DNA of 64,000 nt from an uncultured Dehalococcoidia bacterium (GTDB taxonomy: Bacteria; Chloroflexota; Dehalococcoidia; Lucifugimonadales; CATOSD01), in contig CATOSD010000001.1 of the NCBI GenBank assembly GCA_951812395.1, forward strand, positions 2,143,108-2,207,107, in the 5' to 3' direction. Under the pieces are notes generated by a model. It worked only from the letters and a program-made list of their open reading frames with translations, did not search any database and was not told the origin of the DNA. Every line of letters starts with the position of its first letter. Positions within the stretch are counted from its first letter, which is position 1. The position numbers and the translations under genes were made by a program. Positions 40,670 through 49,199 of the stretch are shown here, one piece after another.

Positions 40670-41842
40670 ATGACCACGCCTCCCTTTCGCCTGCTCGCCA
40701 CCGACGGCGAGGCGCGTGCCGGCACGCTGCGCACGCCGCACGGCGAGCTGCCCACTCCGGCGTTCATGCCCGTCGCGACTCAGGGCGCGGTCAAGGCCAT
40801 AGACCCGTCCGACCTCCGCGCCATCGGCGCCCACGTCGTGCTCGCAAATGCCTATCATCTCTTCCTGCGCCCGGGCGCGGACGCCGTCCGGCGGCTCGGC
40901 GGCCTTCACGCCTTCATGGGCTGGCGGGGGCCGGTGCTCACTGACAGCGGTGGCTTTCAGGGGTTCAGCCTCAAGCACCTGCGCAAGATCACCGACGACG
41001 GAATAGTCTTCCGGTCACACGTAGACGGGGCCATTCACCACTTCACGCCCGAGACCGCAGTGCTGTGCCAGCAGGAGCTGGGGGCTGACATGATAATGCC
41101 CCTCGACGTCTGCGCGCCCGCTGAGGCCGAACGCGGCGATGTCGAGACGGCGGTGGAGCGCACCGCGCGTTGGGCCGTGCGGTGCAGGGAGGCCCACCCG
41201 GACGACGGAGAACAGCTTCTGTTCGGCATCGTGCAGGGCGGCCTGTTCGAGGACCTGCGCCGGTGCTCCGCCGAACACCTTGTCGCGCTCGACTTTCCCG
41301 GCTACGCCGTCGGCGGGCTGAGCGTGGGCGAGTCCAAGCGCGAAATGTACCGCACGCTGTCACTTACGACTCCGATGCTACCTCCAAACAAGCCCCGCTA
41401 CCTGATGGGCGTGGGCTCACCCGAGGACCTGGTCGAGGGCGTGGCGCGGGGCATCGATATGTTCGATTGCGTTCTGCCGACGCGAATCGCCCGCAACGGC
41501 GCGCTGCTGGTGTCCACCGGGCGCGCGAACGTGTACACGGCGCGGTTTCGCGACCTGGACGGTCCGGTTGAGGATGGCTGCGACTGCTATACCTGCGTCA
41601 CCTTCTCGGCGGCGTACCTTCACCACCTGTTCAAGGCGAAGGAGCTGCTCGCCTACCGTCTGGCCACGCTGCACAATCTGCGGTTCGTGCTCAGGCTGAT
41701 GGAGGACATACGCGCCGCCGTAGAGGAGAAGCGCTTCGAGGCGTTTCGCGCGGAGTTTCTCGGCCGGTTCGTGCCGCCCGACGAGCGGACGCGGAGCGAG
41801 CAGAAGGCGAAGTGGGAGGCGTCGCGCCGGCGTCGCGGCTAG
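40670..41842 (+). CDS. tgt: tRNA-guanine transglycosylase (queuosine pathway)
   Basis: 390 aa. Exchanges guanine 34 of GUN-anticodon tRNAs for preQ1. The barrel starts PFRLLATDGEARAGTLRTPH; active-site pieces are LTDSGGFQGFSLKHL, ADMIMPLDVCAP (substrate-binding Asp), GGLSVGESKREM, and DCVLPTRIARNGALL (nucleophile Asp). Zinc ligands are in DGCDCYTCVTF plus the His in ATLHNLRF. An upstream in-frame start at 40,625 would add 15 residues that lie in the promoter, so ATG 40670 is chosen. The stop shares a CTAG with the stop of the convergent dxs. Confidence 0.95.
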   Translation: MTTPPFRLLATDGEARAGTLRTPHGELPTPAFMPVATQGAVKAIDPSDLRAIGAHVVLANAYHLFLRPGADAVRRLGGLHAFMGWRGPVLTDSGGFQGFSLKHLRKITDDGIVFRSHVDGAIHHFTPETAVLCQQELGADMIMPLDVCAPAEAERGDVETAVERTARWAVRCREAHPDDGEQLLFGIVQGGLFEDLRRCSAEHLVALDFPGYAVGGLSVGESKREMYRTLSLTTPMLPPNKPRYLMGVGSPEDLVEGVARGIDMFDCVLPTRIARNGALLVSTGRANVYTARFRDLDGPVEDGCDCYTCVTFSAAYLHHLFKAKELLAYRLATLHNLRFVLRLMEDIRAAVEEKRFEAFRAEFLGRFVPPDERTRSEQKAKWEASRRRRG

Positions 41843-43743
41843 GTGGCGGCGGCGACTCCGCGAACGGCAGCTCCGGCGCCGGCGTAGAAGCGCCTGCGGA
41901 TCTGATCGGCGATTCCCTGTGGGTCCAGGCCCAGCCTGCGCCGCTGGGCGTCCGCTGTGCCGTGCTCGATAAACCAGTCCGGCATCCCGATGCGCAGCAC
42001 CTGGACGCTGTCCAGCCTGGCGTCCGCCAGGGCCTCCAGCACCGCGGAGCCGAAGCCGCCTGCAAGCACGTTCTCCTCGACGGTGACGATCCGGCCGACC
42101 TTGAGCGCCATCTCGGAAATCAGCTCGGTGTCCAGCGGCTTGGCGAACACCGGGTTGACCACCGCGCAGGATATGCCCGACTCGGCCAGCAAGTCGGCGG
42201 CCTCGAGCGCCGCGTGCAGCGACTTGCCCAGTCCGAACACGGCCACGTCGGCGCCCTCGCGCACGACCCGCCCCTTGCCTATGGGAAGCTGAACGAGGTC
42301 GGCGTCCAGCGGCGTACCAATGGCGGCGCCGCGGGCGATGCGAATGGCGAACGGCCCGTCGTGCTTGTAGGCCGTGTACACCAGGTGTTGCAGCTCGTTC
42401 TCGTCCATCGGGGCGGCCACCACCGCGTTGGGCAGGCAGCGCAGGTAGGACACGTCGAACGCGCCGTGGTGCGTCTTGCCGTCCTCGCCCACTATGCCTG
42501 CGCGGTCGGCCACGAGCGTCACCGGCAGGTTCTGCAGGCAGATGTCGTGAACTATCTGGTCGAAGGAGCGCTGCATGAAGGTCGAGTATATGGACACGAA
42601 GGGACTCATGCCGTTGGAGGCCATGCCGGCGGCCATGCTCACCGCGTGCTGCTCGGCGATGCCCACGTCGAAGACTCTGTCCGGAAACTCGGCCCGCACC
42701 TCGGCCAGCCCCGTGCCTTCCAGCATCGCCGCGCTGATGCCCGTCACCGCGGGGTCGTCGCGCATTATGCGCGCCAGCGTGAGAGCGAACACCTTGGAGT
42801 ACGTCGGCGCTCCCGTGCCGCTGCCCAGGGGCGAGCTGGGCTGGTGGAACTTGATCGGGTCGTCCTCCGCCGGCTCGTACCCGTGCCCCTTGTGGGTTAC
42901 CACGTGGATCAGCGGCACATACCCCGTGGGCGTGCGCGCCTGCCTGAGCGTCTGCTCCAGTTGCCTGAGGTCGTGGCCGTCGATAGGGCCTATGTACTGG
43001 AAGCCCATCTCAGACCAGAACAGCATGTCGGGCACTATGACTTCGGAGATTCCCGCGTTGAGACCCTTCACCAGCCGCCACATGAGGTCGCCTGTTGGCA
43101 CCTTCTGGGATAGCGCCCTCATGCGGCCCAGAATGGCGTTGAACTCGGGGTTCGTAATTACGCGCTTGCGCCAGTTGGTGAGAAAGCCGATGTTCTCCGA
43201 AATAGACATGCCGTTGTCGTTGAGGACGACGACGAACCTTTCGGGGTTGAGATGGACGATGTTGTTCAGCGCCTCGAAACTGGAGCCGGATGTCATGGCG
43301 CCGTCGCCCACGATGGCTATGGTCCACGAGTCCTGGTCGCGGTTGGCGGACGCCTGCGCGATGCCGAGCGCGATGGAGAGGCCGGTGCCGGCGTGGCCGG
43401 CGGCGAGGGTGTCGTGGGGGCTTTCGCTGGGCTCGCCGAATCCGGAAAGGCCGCCCTCCAGGCGGATGTTCTGGAAGTCGTCGCGGCGGCCGGTGACGAG
43501 CTTGTGGGTGTACATCTGGTTGGTGGTGTCCCACACCAGGCTGTCCCTCGGGCTGTCGAACACGCGGTGCAGCGCCAGGGTGAGCTCGACGACGCCGAGG
43601 TTCGAGGCGAGGTGCCCGCCACGCTCGCTGATGACGGAGATGATGGTCTCACGCGCCTCACGCGCGACCTGATCGATCTCGTCGCGGGACAGGGACTTCA
43701 GGTCCCCGGGCTGGTCGACCCGGTCCAGTATCCTGCCTTCCAT
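41839..43743 (-). CDS. dxs: 1-deoxy-D-xylulose-5-phosphate synthase
   Basis: 634 aa, normal length. Condenses pyruvate with glyceraldehyde 3-phosphate in the MEP isoprenoid pathway. The N-terminal TPP domain contains GGHLASNLGVVELTLALHRV, GHAGTGLSIALGIAQA and the GDGAMTSGSSFEALNN motif; the pyrimidine domain has DVGIAEQHAVSMAAGMA with the catalytic Glu; the C-terminal transketolase-like domain ends the protein. ATG 43743 follows GGAGGG closely; GTG 43755 four codons upstream is an alternative. A TTGACA-N17-TAGGCT promoter lies upstream. Confidence 0.95.
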   Translation of the reverse strand: MEGRILDRVDQPGDLKSLSRDEIDQVAREARETIISVISERGGHLASNLGVVELTLALHRVFDSPRDSLVWDTTNQMYTHKLVTGRRDDFQNIRLEGGLSGFGEPSESPHDTLAAGHAGTGLSIALGIAQASANRDQDSWTIAIVGDGAMTSGSSFEALNNIVHLNPERFVVVLNDNGMSISENIGFLTNWRKRVITNPEFNAILGRMRALSQKVPTGDLMWRLVKGLNAGISEVIVPDMLFWSEMGFQYIGPIDGHDLRQLEQTLRQARTPTGYVPLIHVVTHKGHGYEPAEDDPIKFHQPSSPLGSGTGAPTYSKVFALTLARIMRDDPAVTGISAAMLEGTGLAEVRAEFPDRVFDVGIAEQHAVSMAAGMASNGMSPFVSIYSTFMQRSFDQIVHDICLQNLPVTLVADRAGIVGEDGKTHHGAFDVSYLRCLPNAVVAAPMDENELQHLVYTAYKHDGPFAIRIARGAAIGTPLDADLVQLPIGKGRVVREGADVAVFGLGKSLHAALEAADLLAESGISCAVVNPVFAKPLDTELISEMALKVGRIVTVEENVLAGGFGSAVLEALADARLDSVQVLRIGMPDWFIEHGTADAQRRRLGLDPQGIADQIRRRFYAGAGAAVRGVAAAT

Positions 43744-43810
43744 CGAACCCTCCACGGGGGCGACTAAGGGTGGATATCGCTACCGCGCTAGGCGCACCTT
43801 CCTAGTACCT

Positions 43811-43839
43811 AGCCTAGTGATGCGGGTTCGGGTTGTCAA
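43811..43839 (-). promoter_or_regulatory. Promoter of dxs
   Basis: On the minus strand TTGACA (43839-43834), 17 bases, TAGGCT (43816-43811), about 68 bp before ATG 43743. The 650-bp element copy 2 begins 21 bp upstream of the -35 box, leaving the promoter intact. Confidence 0.55.
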
Positions 43840-43859
43840 GGAGAGGGGTGGATGTGATC

Positions 43860-44530
43860 CTGTTTCAGATTACTCGGCGCCCCCCACCCGATGTCCCCGC
43901 GAAAGCGGAAAGCGAATTCTGTTAGATTCTGCGACATTCTGTGCGACTCCTAGCTGGGGGCGCCGACGGTTCTGCGCAATTCTGCAATGCCGGCGTGGGC
44001 AATTCGGCGCAGAAGTGTCACGCCGCGTGACAGAGTAGGACAGGGGGTCGACGGGCCGATCGGCCGTGTATCCGTTGGCACAGGGCGCCCACAAGGGACG
44101 GCCCTACGGATGCCTGGGGCATTGTCCCTATTGGGGGTAGGGATTCCGGGCCGCGGGGTCTGTCCCTCGCCTGGGCGAGGGTAGCACGTATGTACGCATA
44201 TTGCAAGAGGGGGTGGCGAGACTGCGGGATTGGGCGGGAACGGTGGGGAGAAACTGCGCAGACGTGGGCCAGTGGCTGGGCGCCTGTAGGACGTTTGGGT
44301 GGCAGGGCCAGAGCACGGGCGGCGCAGGAAAGTGACGGTTTTTTCGGGGCGCCGGGGAGCGAAAGGGTCGGGTTTGGGTGAGGGGGCGCGGCCGGGGCGT
44401 GCGTTGGGGAGTCAGCAGGGGGACATTGGTTCAACAACGTCAAGGCGACGGCCGTTGGTTCAGAGTTGGGGGGGGGGGCAGGTTTTTCGCGAGGGAGATG
44501 GTTCTGGGGGCGCCTGGTAATCTGAAACAG
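43860..44530 (-). repeat. 650-bp non-coding element, copy 2 (intact terminal inverted repeats)
   Basis: Best preserved copy, 671 bp, oriented opposite to copies 1 and 3. Both ends carry CTGTTTCAGATTAC then TCGGCG (43860-43879) or CAGGCG (44511-44530, inverted), matching at 18 of 20 positions. Inside are several potential hairpins, for example CCTCGCC-CA-GGCGAGG at about 44,168-44,183 and a GCGAAAGC turn near 43,899-43,906. No open frame has coding character; the apparent frames are Pro/Arg-rich. No target duplication is obvious. The PLD-NTPase gene ends 18 bp beyond its right end. Confidence 0.85.
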
Positions 44531-44548
44531 ACTCGGTGGATGTACTGT

Positions 44549-46588
44549 TCAAAAGATATTCTTCAGCTTGTCCAACAGCCCAATCCCTCGGCCACTGAAT
44601 TTCCTGCCAAGGAACTCCTCCAGCTCGGGGCGGTTCAGGACGGTACGCCCTCCCACGCTGGCGCTATCGTCTATGAGGGTGGAGGGAACGTTCTCCCAGT
44701 CGAACTCCCTTCGCCCGAACGTGTCGGTCTGCTCGATAACGATCACCTTGTCATCTTCGAGCATCCAGCCCGTGGGCAGGTTGCCTTCTTTCTTCATCCT
44801 CACCGCGGGTCTCAGCAGGTGTTCGACTTGAGACTTGACTCGCTCGTGACGTTTGTCCGCGTAGTCGTTCCACGAGACGGGTGCACACCACTTAGGAGGC
44901 ACGGACTCCAGCATGTCACCAATCAGTTCAGAGAGGATGGTGGAGGAGAATTCGAGCCAGTCATCGGGCTTGGGCGTCTTCTCAAACCGTTTGAGCAGCC
45001 TTTTCAGGTATTCTCTATACAGATTAGTGGACAGTTCCCGTCTCACCACCTGAATCTTCATGTGCAAGTCGTGCCGCAGGCCCTCCTTGTAGGAAGGAAG
45101 CGCCGTAGTGGTGTAGATCATCAGGCTGCGCTTGACGATCTGGTCCGTGAAGGCTTTCAGTTCCTGGTTCATGGACAGTACGAAACAAGGGTATTCCGTG
45201 GCCAGAGGTGGTACCTCGTCTTTGATAATGTCCTCTCCGTGGTTGCGTATCGCGGGCCTGCCGATGTCGTCGAACACGGCTGGAAATCTCTTGTAGGCGT
45301 GCTGAATGTCGCGAAGTCTGCTCTTCGTGAACTCTCTCTTGTCGACGCTGTACGCCCTCCCGAACATCGAGGTCATCAAGGTGTCGATCAAGCTGGACTT
45401 GCCGCACGAAGGCTTGCCGTACACTATGGCGAACGACGGAAACCTGAATATATCCCCGTCGTGCCCCGCAAGTGTCCTCATATCGCACATGAAAGGGGAG
45501 AAGTACAGCCAGGACCAGAGAATGAAATAGTCTCGCTGGAGTCTCTCTACGCCCATTCCGCCCTCAAATGTGTCCTCATAGTTGCTGAAGAATTCTACTA
45601 GAAGCTCCGCGTCCCTCCGCGAAGCCGCGAGGTCTGACTCCAGTGGATATGGGTCTCCGAATAGGGTGACCGTATTCTCCTGCCGTTCAATCGACATCTC
45701 CCGATGTTCAGTTTCCTCATCCGACTGGACTACGCGGATTCGGCTGAACTCCTTGACAATCTGTCTCCTGAGATCACGAGAAATCCGCTGTTTTCCGTTT
45801 CGTGGCGGTGGGATGATGTTGGCGACCACTGCAGGTATTGGCGCCTTCATTTTCTCTATCCGCTGTATCTGAGTGGGAATGTTAAACTGGACGATTCCGT
45901 CTTGACTCTCGTTCCTATCAGTGGCGTCTATCACCAGTGTCGAATGGTCGGTGGTGTCCAAGACAGGAACCTCGACTAGGCTTATCTCGGTCTTCTCTAC
46001 ACGCTCCCGTGGCAGAGGGATTGCATCAGATGCCTGGTCCCTGATCCTCTCGTACATTCCGATGTAGTGCGCCCACGCGGAATCATCATTGTCGAAGCAT
46101 ACGAGTGTCTCGGTCTGGCGTCCTCCAAAGGCCGTTTCTGATAGGTTTGCCGAGCCAATCACAGCGCGGGTGTTTCCGGTTTCCGTGTTCTCAAGCAAGT
46201 ACATCTTGGCGTGGGCGATCTGTTTGCGAAGCACTCGGAACTTAGCCTGTCCTTCCCTTACCCTGCCCAAAATGAAGGCGTGGCGCTCATCCGCCAGCCC
46301 CTTTATGGCAGCCCTCGTGTCGCCGATTGCAACCTGCTGAAAGGCCATAATGTCTCGCAGCGTCCGCAGTGTGCTTTCGCAGCCGAAAACGCACTCGAAG
46401 TCGCGGAAGTTGTGCCTGTCGAGAAGCCGTACTATCGCGCTCACGCCCGCCGAATAGGTGAGAATTCGGATTCGGTCGTATCCGTCGAACAGAGACCAAT
46501 GGAACTTTGATTCAGACAGGAACCGGGCACGAGCTACCCTCAAACCAGTTCCGTCGTCAAGTTCGAGAGTGGGTGTCTCTGGAATCAT
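44549..46588 (-). CDS. PLD-like nuclease domain fused to P-loop NTPase (candidate defence protein)
   Basis: 679 aa, no named family recognised. Residues 20-190 look like one phospholipase-D-superfamily unit: H126-A-K128 in the KQIAHAKMYLLENTE segment, followed by RAVIGSANLSETAFGG with G-S-A-N at 145-148. A single HxK...GSxN unit usually dimerises and in such proteins cuts nucleic acid. Residues 330-550 form a P-loop NTPase: Walker A VYGKPSCGKSSLID (K397), Walker B FPAVFDDIG (about 435-443), a sensor-like CFVLSMNQE and an Arg after it. The C-terminal 130 residues are charged. No signal peptide. Codons end in A/T visibly more often than in neighbours. It stands alone between two inverted 650-bp elements. 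Nuclease-plus-ATPase design and mobile context suggest anti-phage defence; this is inference. Confidence 0.7.
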   Translation of the reverse strand: MIPETPTLELDDGTGLRVARARFLSESKFHWSLFDGYDRIRILTYSAGVSAIVRLLDRHNFRDFECVFGCESTLRTLRDIMAFQQVAIGDTRAAIKGLADERHAFILGRVREGQAKFRVLRKQIAHAKMYLLENTETGNTRAVIGSANLSETAFGGRQTETLVCFDNDDSAWAHYIGMYERIRDQASDAIPLPRERVEKTEISLVEVPVLDTTDHSTLVIDATDRNESQDGIVQFNIPTQIQRIEKMKAPIPAVVANIIPPPRNGKQRISRDLRRQIVKEFSRIRVVQSDEETEHREMSIERQENTVTLFGDPYPLESDLAASRRDAELLVEFFSNYEDTFEGGMGVERLQRDYFILWSWLYFSPFMCDMRTLAGHDGDIFRFPSFAIVYGKPSCGKSSLIDTLMTSMFGRAYSVDKREFTKSRLRDIQHAYKRFPAVFDDIGRPAIRNHGEDIIKDEVPPLATEYPCFVLSMNQELKAFTDQIVKRSLMIYTTTALPSYKEGLRHDLHMKIQVVRRELSTNLYREYLKRLLKRFEKTPKPDDWLEFSSTILSELIGDMLESVPPKWCAPVSWNDYADKRHERVKSQVEHLLRPAVRMKKEGNLPTGWMLEDDKVIVIEQTDTFGRREFDWENVPSTLIDDSASVGGRTVLNRPELEEFLGRKFSGRGIGLLDKLKNIF

Positions 46589-46906
46589 GTAAATCCGCCC
46601 TCTTATCGCCGTGTAAACTAGTGATGCTTAACTTAACAAATCGTCAGAAGTCTTCAGGTCGTATTCGCTCCTGTGCTCCGTCCTGGATTGCCGGACTCCA
46701 AACGCAACAGACCTACTGCCGATTTGGTCTGGATGAACAGCCGCAAACCTGAGTCAGAATTTCCTCAAGTGTGGAGCGATTGAATCCTACTCAAAACCGG
46801 GGATAGTCGTCAAGCATTGCGGTGCGCCCGGGTCTGCTTCGGTTGCCCGGATCTGGCGGGCGGATCGCCGTCGGGTTTGCACACTGATATGTAGACTCCG
46901 TGTGCC
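46589..46906. other. A/T-richer upstream region of the PLD-NTPase gene
   Basis: About 318 bp without a supported gene. The part nearest the gene (46,590-46,680) is clearly A/T-richer than the surroundings and contains TTAACTTAAC and TTTACA-like boxes on the minus strand, so the promoter probably lies here; no single -35/-10 pair stands out. The rest is featureless up to the left end of element copy 3. Confidence 0.4.
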
Positions 46907-47540
46907 CGTTTCAAACTGCCAGTTGCGTCCAGAACTATCTCCCTCGCCAACAGCCTGCCCCCGCACCGACTTTGAACCTACGGCCATCGCCTTGCGGTCG
47001 CCAAATCGCCCAGCCGATGTCCACCGCACGCTCGAACGCACACCCCGGCCGTCCCTCCTTGTCCGCACGCGACCCACTGGCCCCCCGGACCCCGAAAAAA
47101 GTGTCACCCTCGCGCGTCACCCGTTCCTTGCCCAGCCCCATCCAATCCCGCGGATGGCCCATCTCTTACCCACGGATGCGCCATTTCTCCCCACTAATCC
47201 GTCCCAGTCCCGCAATCTCGCAATGGGTCTTGAATCCTACGCACATCCGTGCTATCGTCGCCCACACGAGAGAAAGATCCCGCGGCCCTGTAGCCCTGCG
47301 CCCAATCGGGCGTAAGGCCCCGGCATCCGTAGGGGCATCCCTTGTGCGTGCCCCGTGGCAGCAAAGACACCGCTGAGTGCCCCGGCTCCGCTCCATGTCC
47401 TCCTCTGTCACGCGGCGCCACTTTTGTGTCCCAAATGGCGCACTCCGGAGTTACAGATTTGCGCAGGAGCGGCGACACGCTCAGCTAGGAGGCGCACAGA
47501 ATGTCGCAGAATCTAACAGATTTCGCATTCCCGCGATTCC
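46907..47540 (+). repeat. 650-bp non-coding element, copy 3 (diverged, right end lost)
   Basis: Left end GTTTCAAACTGCCAGTTGCG resembles the terminal repeat GTTTCAGATTACCAGGCG. It is followed in the same order as in copies 1 and 2 by CTATCTCCCTCGCCAAC, CCCCGAAAAAA, the CGCAATCTCGCAA segment, GGCATCCGTAGGGGC, CACGCGGCG and GAATGTCGCAGAATCTAACA. The similarity is lower than between copies 1 and 2. No terminal repeat is seen at the right side, where similarity fades near 47,540. It is inverted relative to copy 2, and the pair encloses the PLD-NTPase gene. tRNA-Gly lies 145 bp downstream. Confidence 0.75.
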
Positions 47541-47646
47541 TGTCCCTGTGAAAGCATGCCCTGGGCTTGCCGAATGGGCGACGAGCGGGAACTACGGTGT
47601 CGAAGAGCGCCAGGCAAATTGAAAAGGCTCCGCTTTGTCCAGAAGA

Positions 47647-47676
47647 TTGACTAACAGTCCCCTTGGCGGCTATGCT
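47647..47676 (+). promoter_or_regulatory. Promoter of tRNA-Gly
   Basis: TTGACT (47647-47652), 18 bases, TATGCT (47671-47676), ending 8 bp before the first tRNA base, the right distance for a tRNA promoter. Confidence 0.65.
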
Positions 47677-47684
47677 TGTGTTGC

Positions 47685-47758
47685 GCGGGAGTAGCTCAAT
47701 GGTAGAGCCCGTGCCTTCCAAGCACGCCACGTGGGTTCGATTCCCATCTCCCGCTCCA
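47685..47758 (+). tRNA. tRNA-Gly (anticodon TCC)
   Basis: The acceptor stem pairs GCGGGAG with CTCCCGC; D arm AGCTCAATGGTAGAGC; anticodon stem GTGCC...AGCAC region with loop CTTCCAA giving TCC, which reads GGA (and GGG); T arm GTGGGTTCGATTCCCAT. CCA is encoded at 47756-47758. It neighbours the inverted-element cassette on its left and the MFS gene 65 bp to its right. Confidence 0.97.
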
Positions 47759-47823
47759 TGGGCGCTGCGCCCAAGCCGGCCCCGCTCGCCGGCATGGCGC
47801 GCTGCAGGCGAGGAGGCGCTCGT

Positions 47824-49194
47824 ATGGCAAATGTCACCCACACATCGACTTTAGCGCAGTCTGCGCAGACTTATGCGCGCGAGTACATGGCGAAGACGCG
47901 CGAGTTCAGCCGGAACGCCAACCTGTACGTGCTGCACGTGATCGGCATGGACATGATTCACGGCTCGTTCACGGTGCTGTTCAACCTCTACCTGCTCGCC
48001 GTCGGATTCGACATCACCTTCATCGGCCTGCGGTTGATGATCGGATTCATCGCCAGCGCGGTGACCGCCATGCCCGCCGGCCTGGTGTCGGACCGCATCG
48101 GCCGCAAGGCGTCGTTCATCCTGGGCGACGGCATAGGCGCGGTCATCGGCCTGGTGATGATCAGCACCCAGAGCGAGCTCATCCTGCTTTGGGGACCGGC
48201 CCTCGGCGCATTCTTCGGCAACCTGCACCACACGTCCGAGGCGGCCTTCATGATGGAGAACAGCAGGAAGAGCGAGCGCGTCCACCTGTTCTCCGTCGCG
48301 GGCAGCTTCCGGACGCTGTCGGCCATGGGCGGAGCGCTGATCGCCGGCATGGTGCCCGCCCTGTTTATAGACGACATCGGAGCCGTTGCCGCGTACCGCT
48401 ACGCCTCCTACGCCGGACTGTCGCTGTGGTTCATATCGCTGGCGCCCGCGCTGATGCTGCGCCCGCTCGAGGCCGAGGAGCAGCCCGAGAGGCAGACCGG
48501 GAGGGTGAAACGCGCGGCGAACGTGTTTGCCGGGCTGTTCGCCGACATCCGCCACCCGCGCCGCATCGCATACTTCGTGCTGACGAGCGGCCTGCTGGCC
48601 GTGGGCACCGCGGCGGTGGCTCCACTGCTCAATGTGGTGTTCCACGAGGGCCACATCCACGCCGGGGAGGGCGAGATCGGCGTGGTGTTCGCTGCGGGTG
48701 AGCTCTCTCTGGCGGCGGCGACTCTGTTCGTGCCGCTGGTCGCGGCGAAGATGCTGAAGGTGGACGCGATCGCGCTGATGCGCGTGCTGTCGCTTCCCTT
48801 CATCCTGGCCATGGGCTTTCTGCCGCTCGCGCTGGGCGAGGGCGCGCTGCTGATAGTGCTGGCAGGCGCGTCGCACGTTGGGCGCGTGGCCACCTTCCGT
48901 ATGAGCCGCCCTCTGGACGACGCCTTCAACATGGAGGTGCTCGAGCCGCGCGAGCGGGCGACCAGCACCGGCATAGAGATAGCGGTCGGGGCGGCGGTGT
49001 CGTCCGGGGCGGTCTGGCTGGGCGCGAGACTGCTGGATTCCGGCGACTACACCACGCCTTTCGTCATCATGGCGACGTTCTACCTGGTAGCCACCCTCAT
49101 CTACTGGAAGGTGTTCCGGCCCCTGGAGCGGTCCGGGGCGCAGACGACGAAGGAGCGCCCGCTGCTTGCCGCGGGCGAGGCGACGGCAGGCTGA
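47824..49194 (+). CDS. Major facilitator superfamily transporter
   Basis: 456 aa with about 12 membrane helices. The loop between helices 2 and 3 carries MPAGLVSDRIGRKASFILGD, the classic MFS motif A (G-x-x-S-D-R-x-G-R-K). A longer central cytoplasmic loop (PLEAEEQPERQTGRVKRAAN) divides two six-helix halves. The substrate is unknown; a drug or metabolite exporter is most common for this type. ATG 47824 follows GAGGAGG at 47,810-47,816; the longer frame from 47,731 would run into the tRNA and is rejected. The TlpA-like gene starts 5 bp downstream. Confidence 0.9.
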   Translation: MANVTHTSTLAQSAQTYAREYMAKTREFSRNANLYVLHVIGMDMIHGSFTVLFNLYLLAVGFDITFIGLRLMIGFIASAVTAMPAGLVSDRIGRKASFILGDGIGAVIGLVMISTQSELILLWGPALGAFFGNLHHTSEAAFMMENSRKSERVHLFSVAGSFRTLSAMGGALIAGMVPALFIDDIGAVAAYRYASYAGLSLWFISLAPALMLRPLEAEEQPERQTGRVKRAANVFAGLFADIRHPRRIAYFVLTSGLLAVGTAAVAPLLNVVFHEGHIHAGEGEIGVVFAAGELSLAAATLFVPLVAAKMLKVDAIALMRVLSLPFILAMGFLPLALGEGALLIVLAGASHVGRVATFRMSRPLDDAFNMEVLEPRERATSTGIEIAVGAAVSSGAVWLGARLLDSGDYTTPFVIMATFYLVATLIYWKVFRPLERSGAQTTKERPLLAAGEATAG

Positions 49195-49199
49195 CACCG

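Noticed and set aside
41812-43113. 433-aa plus-strand frame antisense to dxs
   Set aside because: His/Gly/Arg-rich antisense shadow; dxs motifs are complete on the minus strand.
43860-47540. Classical composite transposon with transposase in the flanking elements
   Set aside because: The flanking elements have no transposase gene and no target duplication was found, so only a non-autonomous or recombination-derived cassette can be proposed.
47485-47841. 118-aa minus-strand frame over tRNA-Gly
   Set aside because: It is the usual spurious translation of the tRNA complement; the cloverleaf explains the conservation.
47851-49197. 448-aa minus-strand frame opposite the MFS gene
   Set aside because: His/Arg/Gln-rich antisense shadow of a membrane protein gene.
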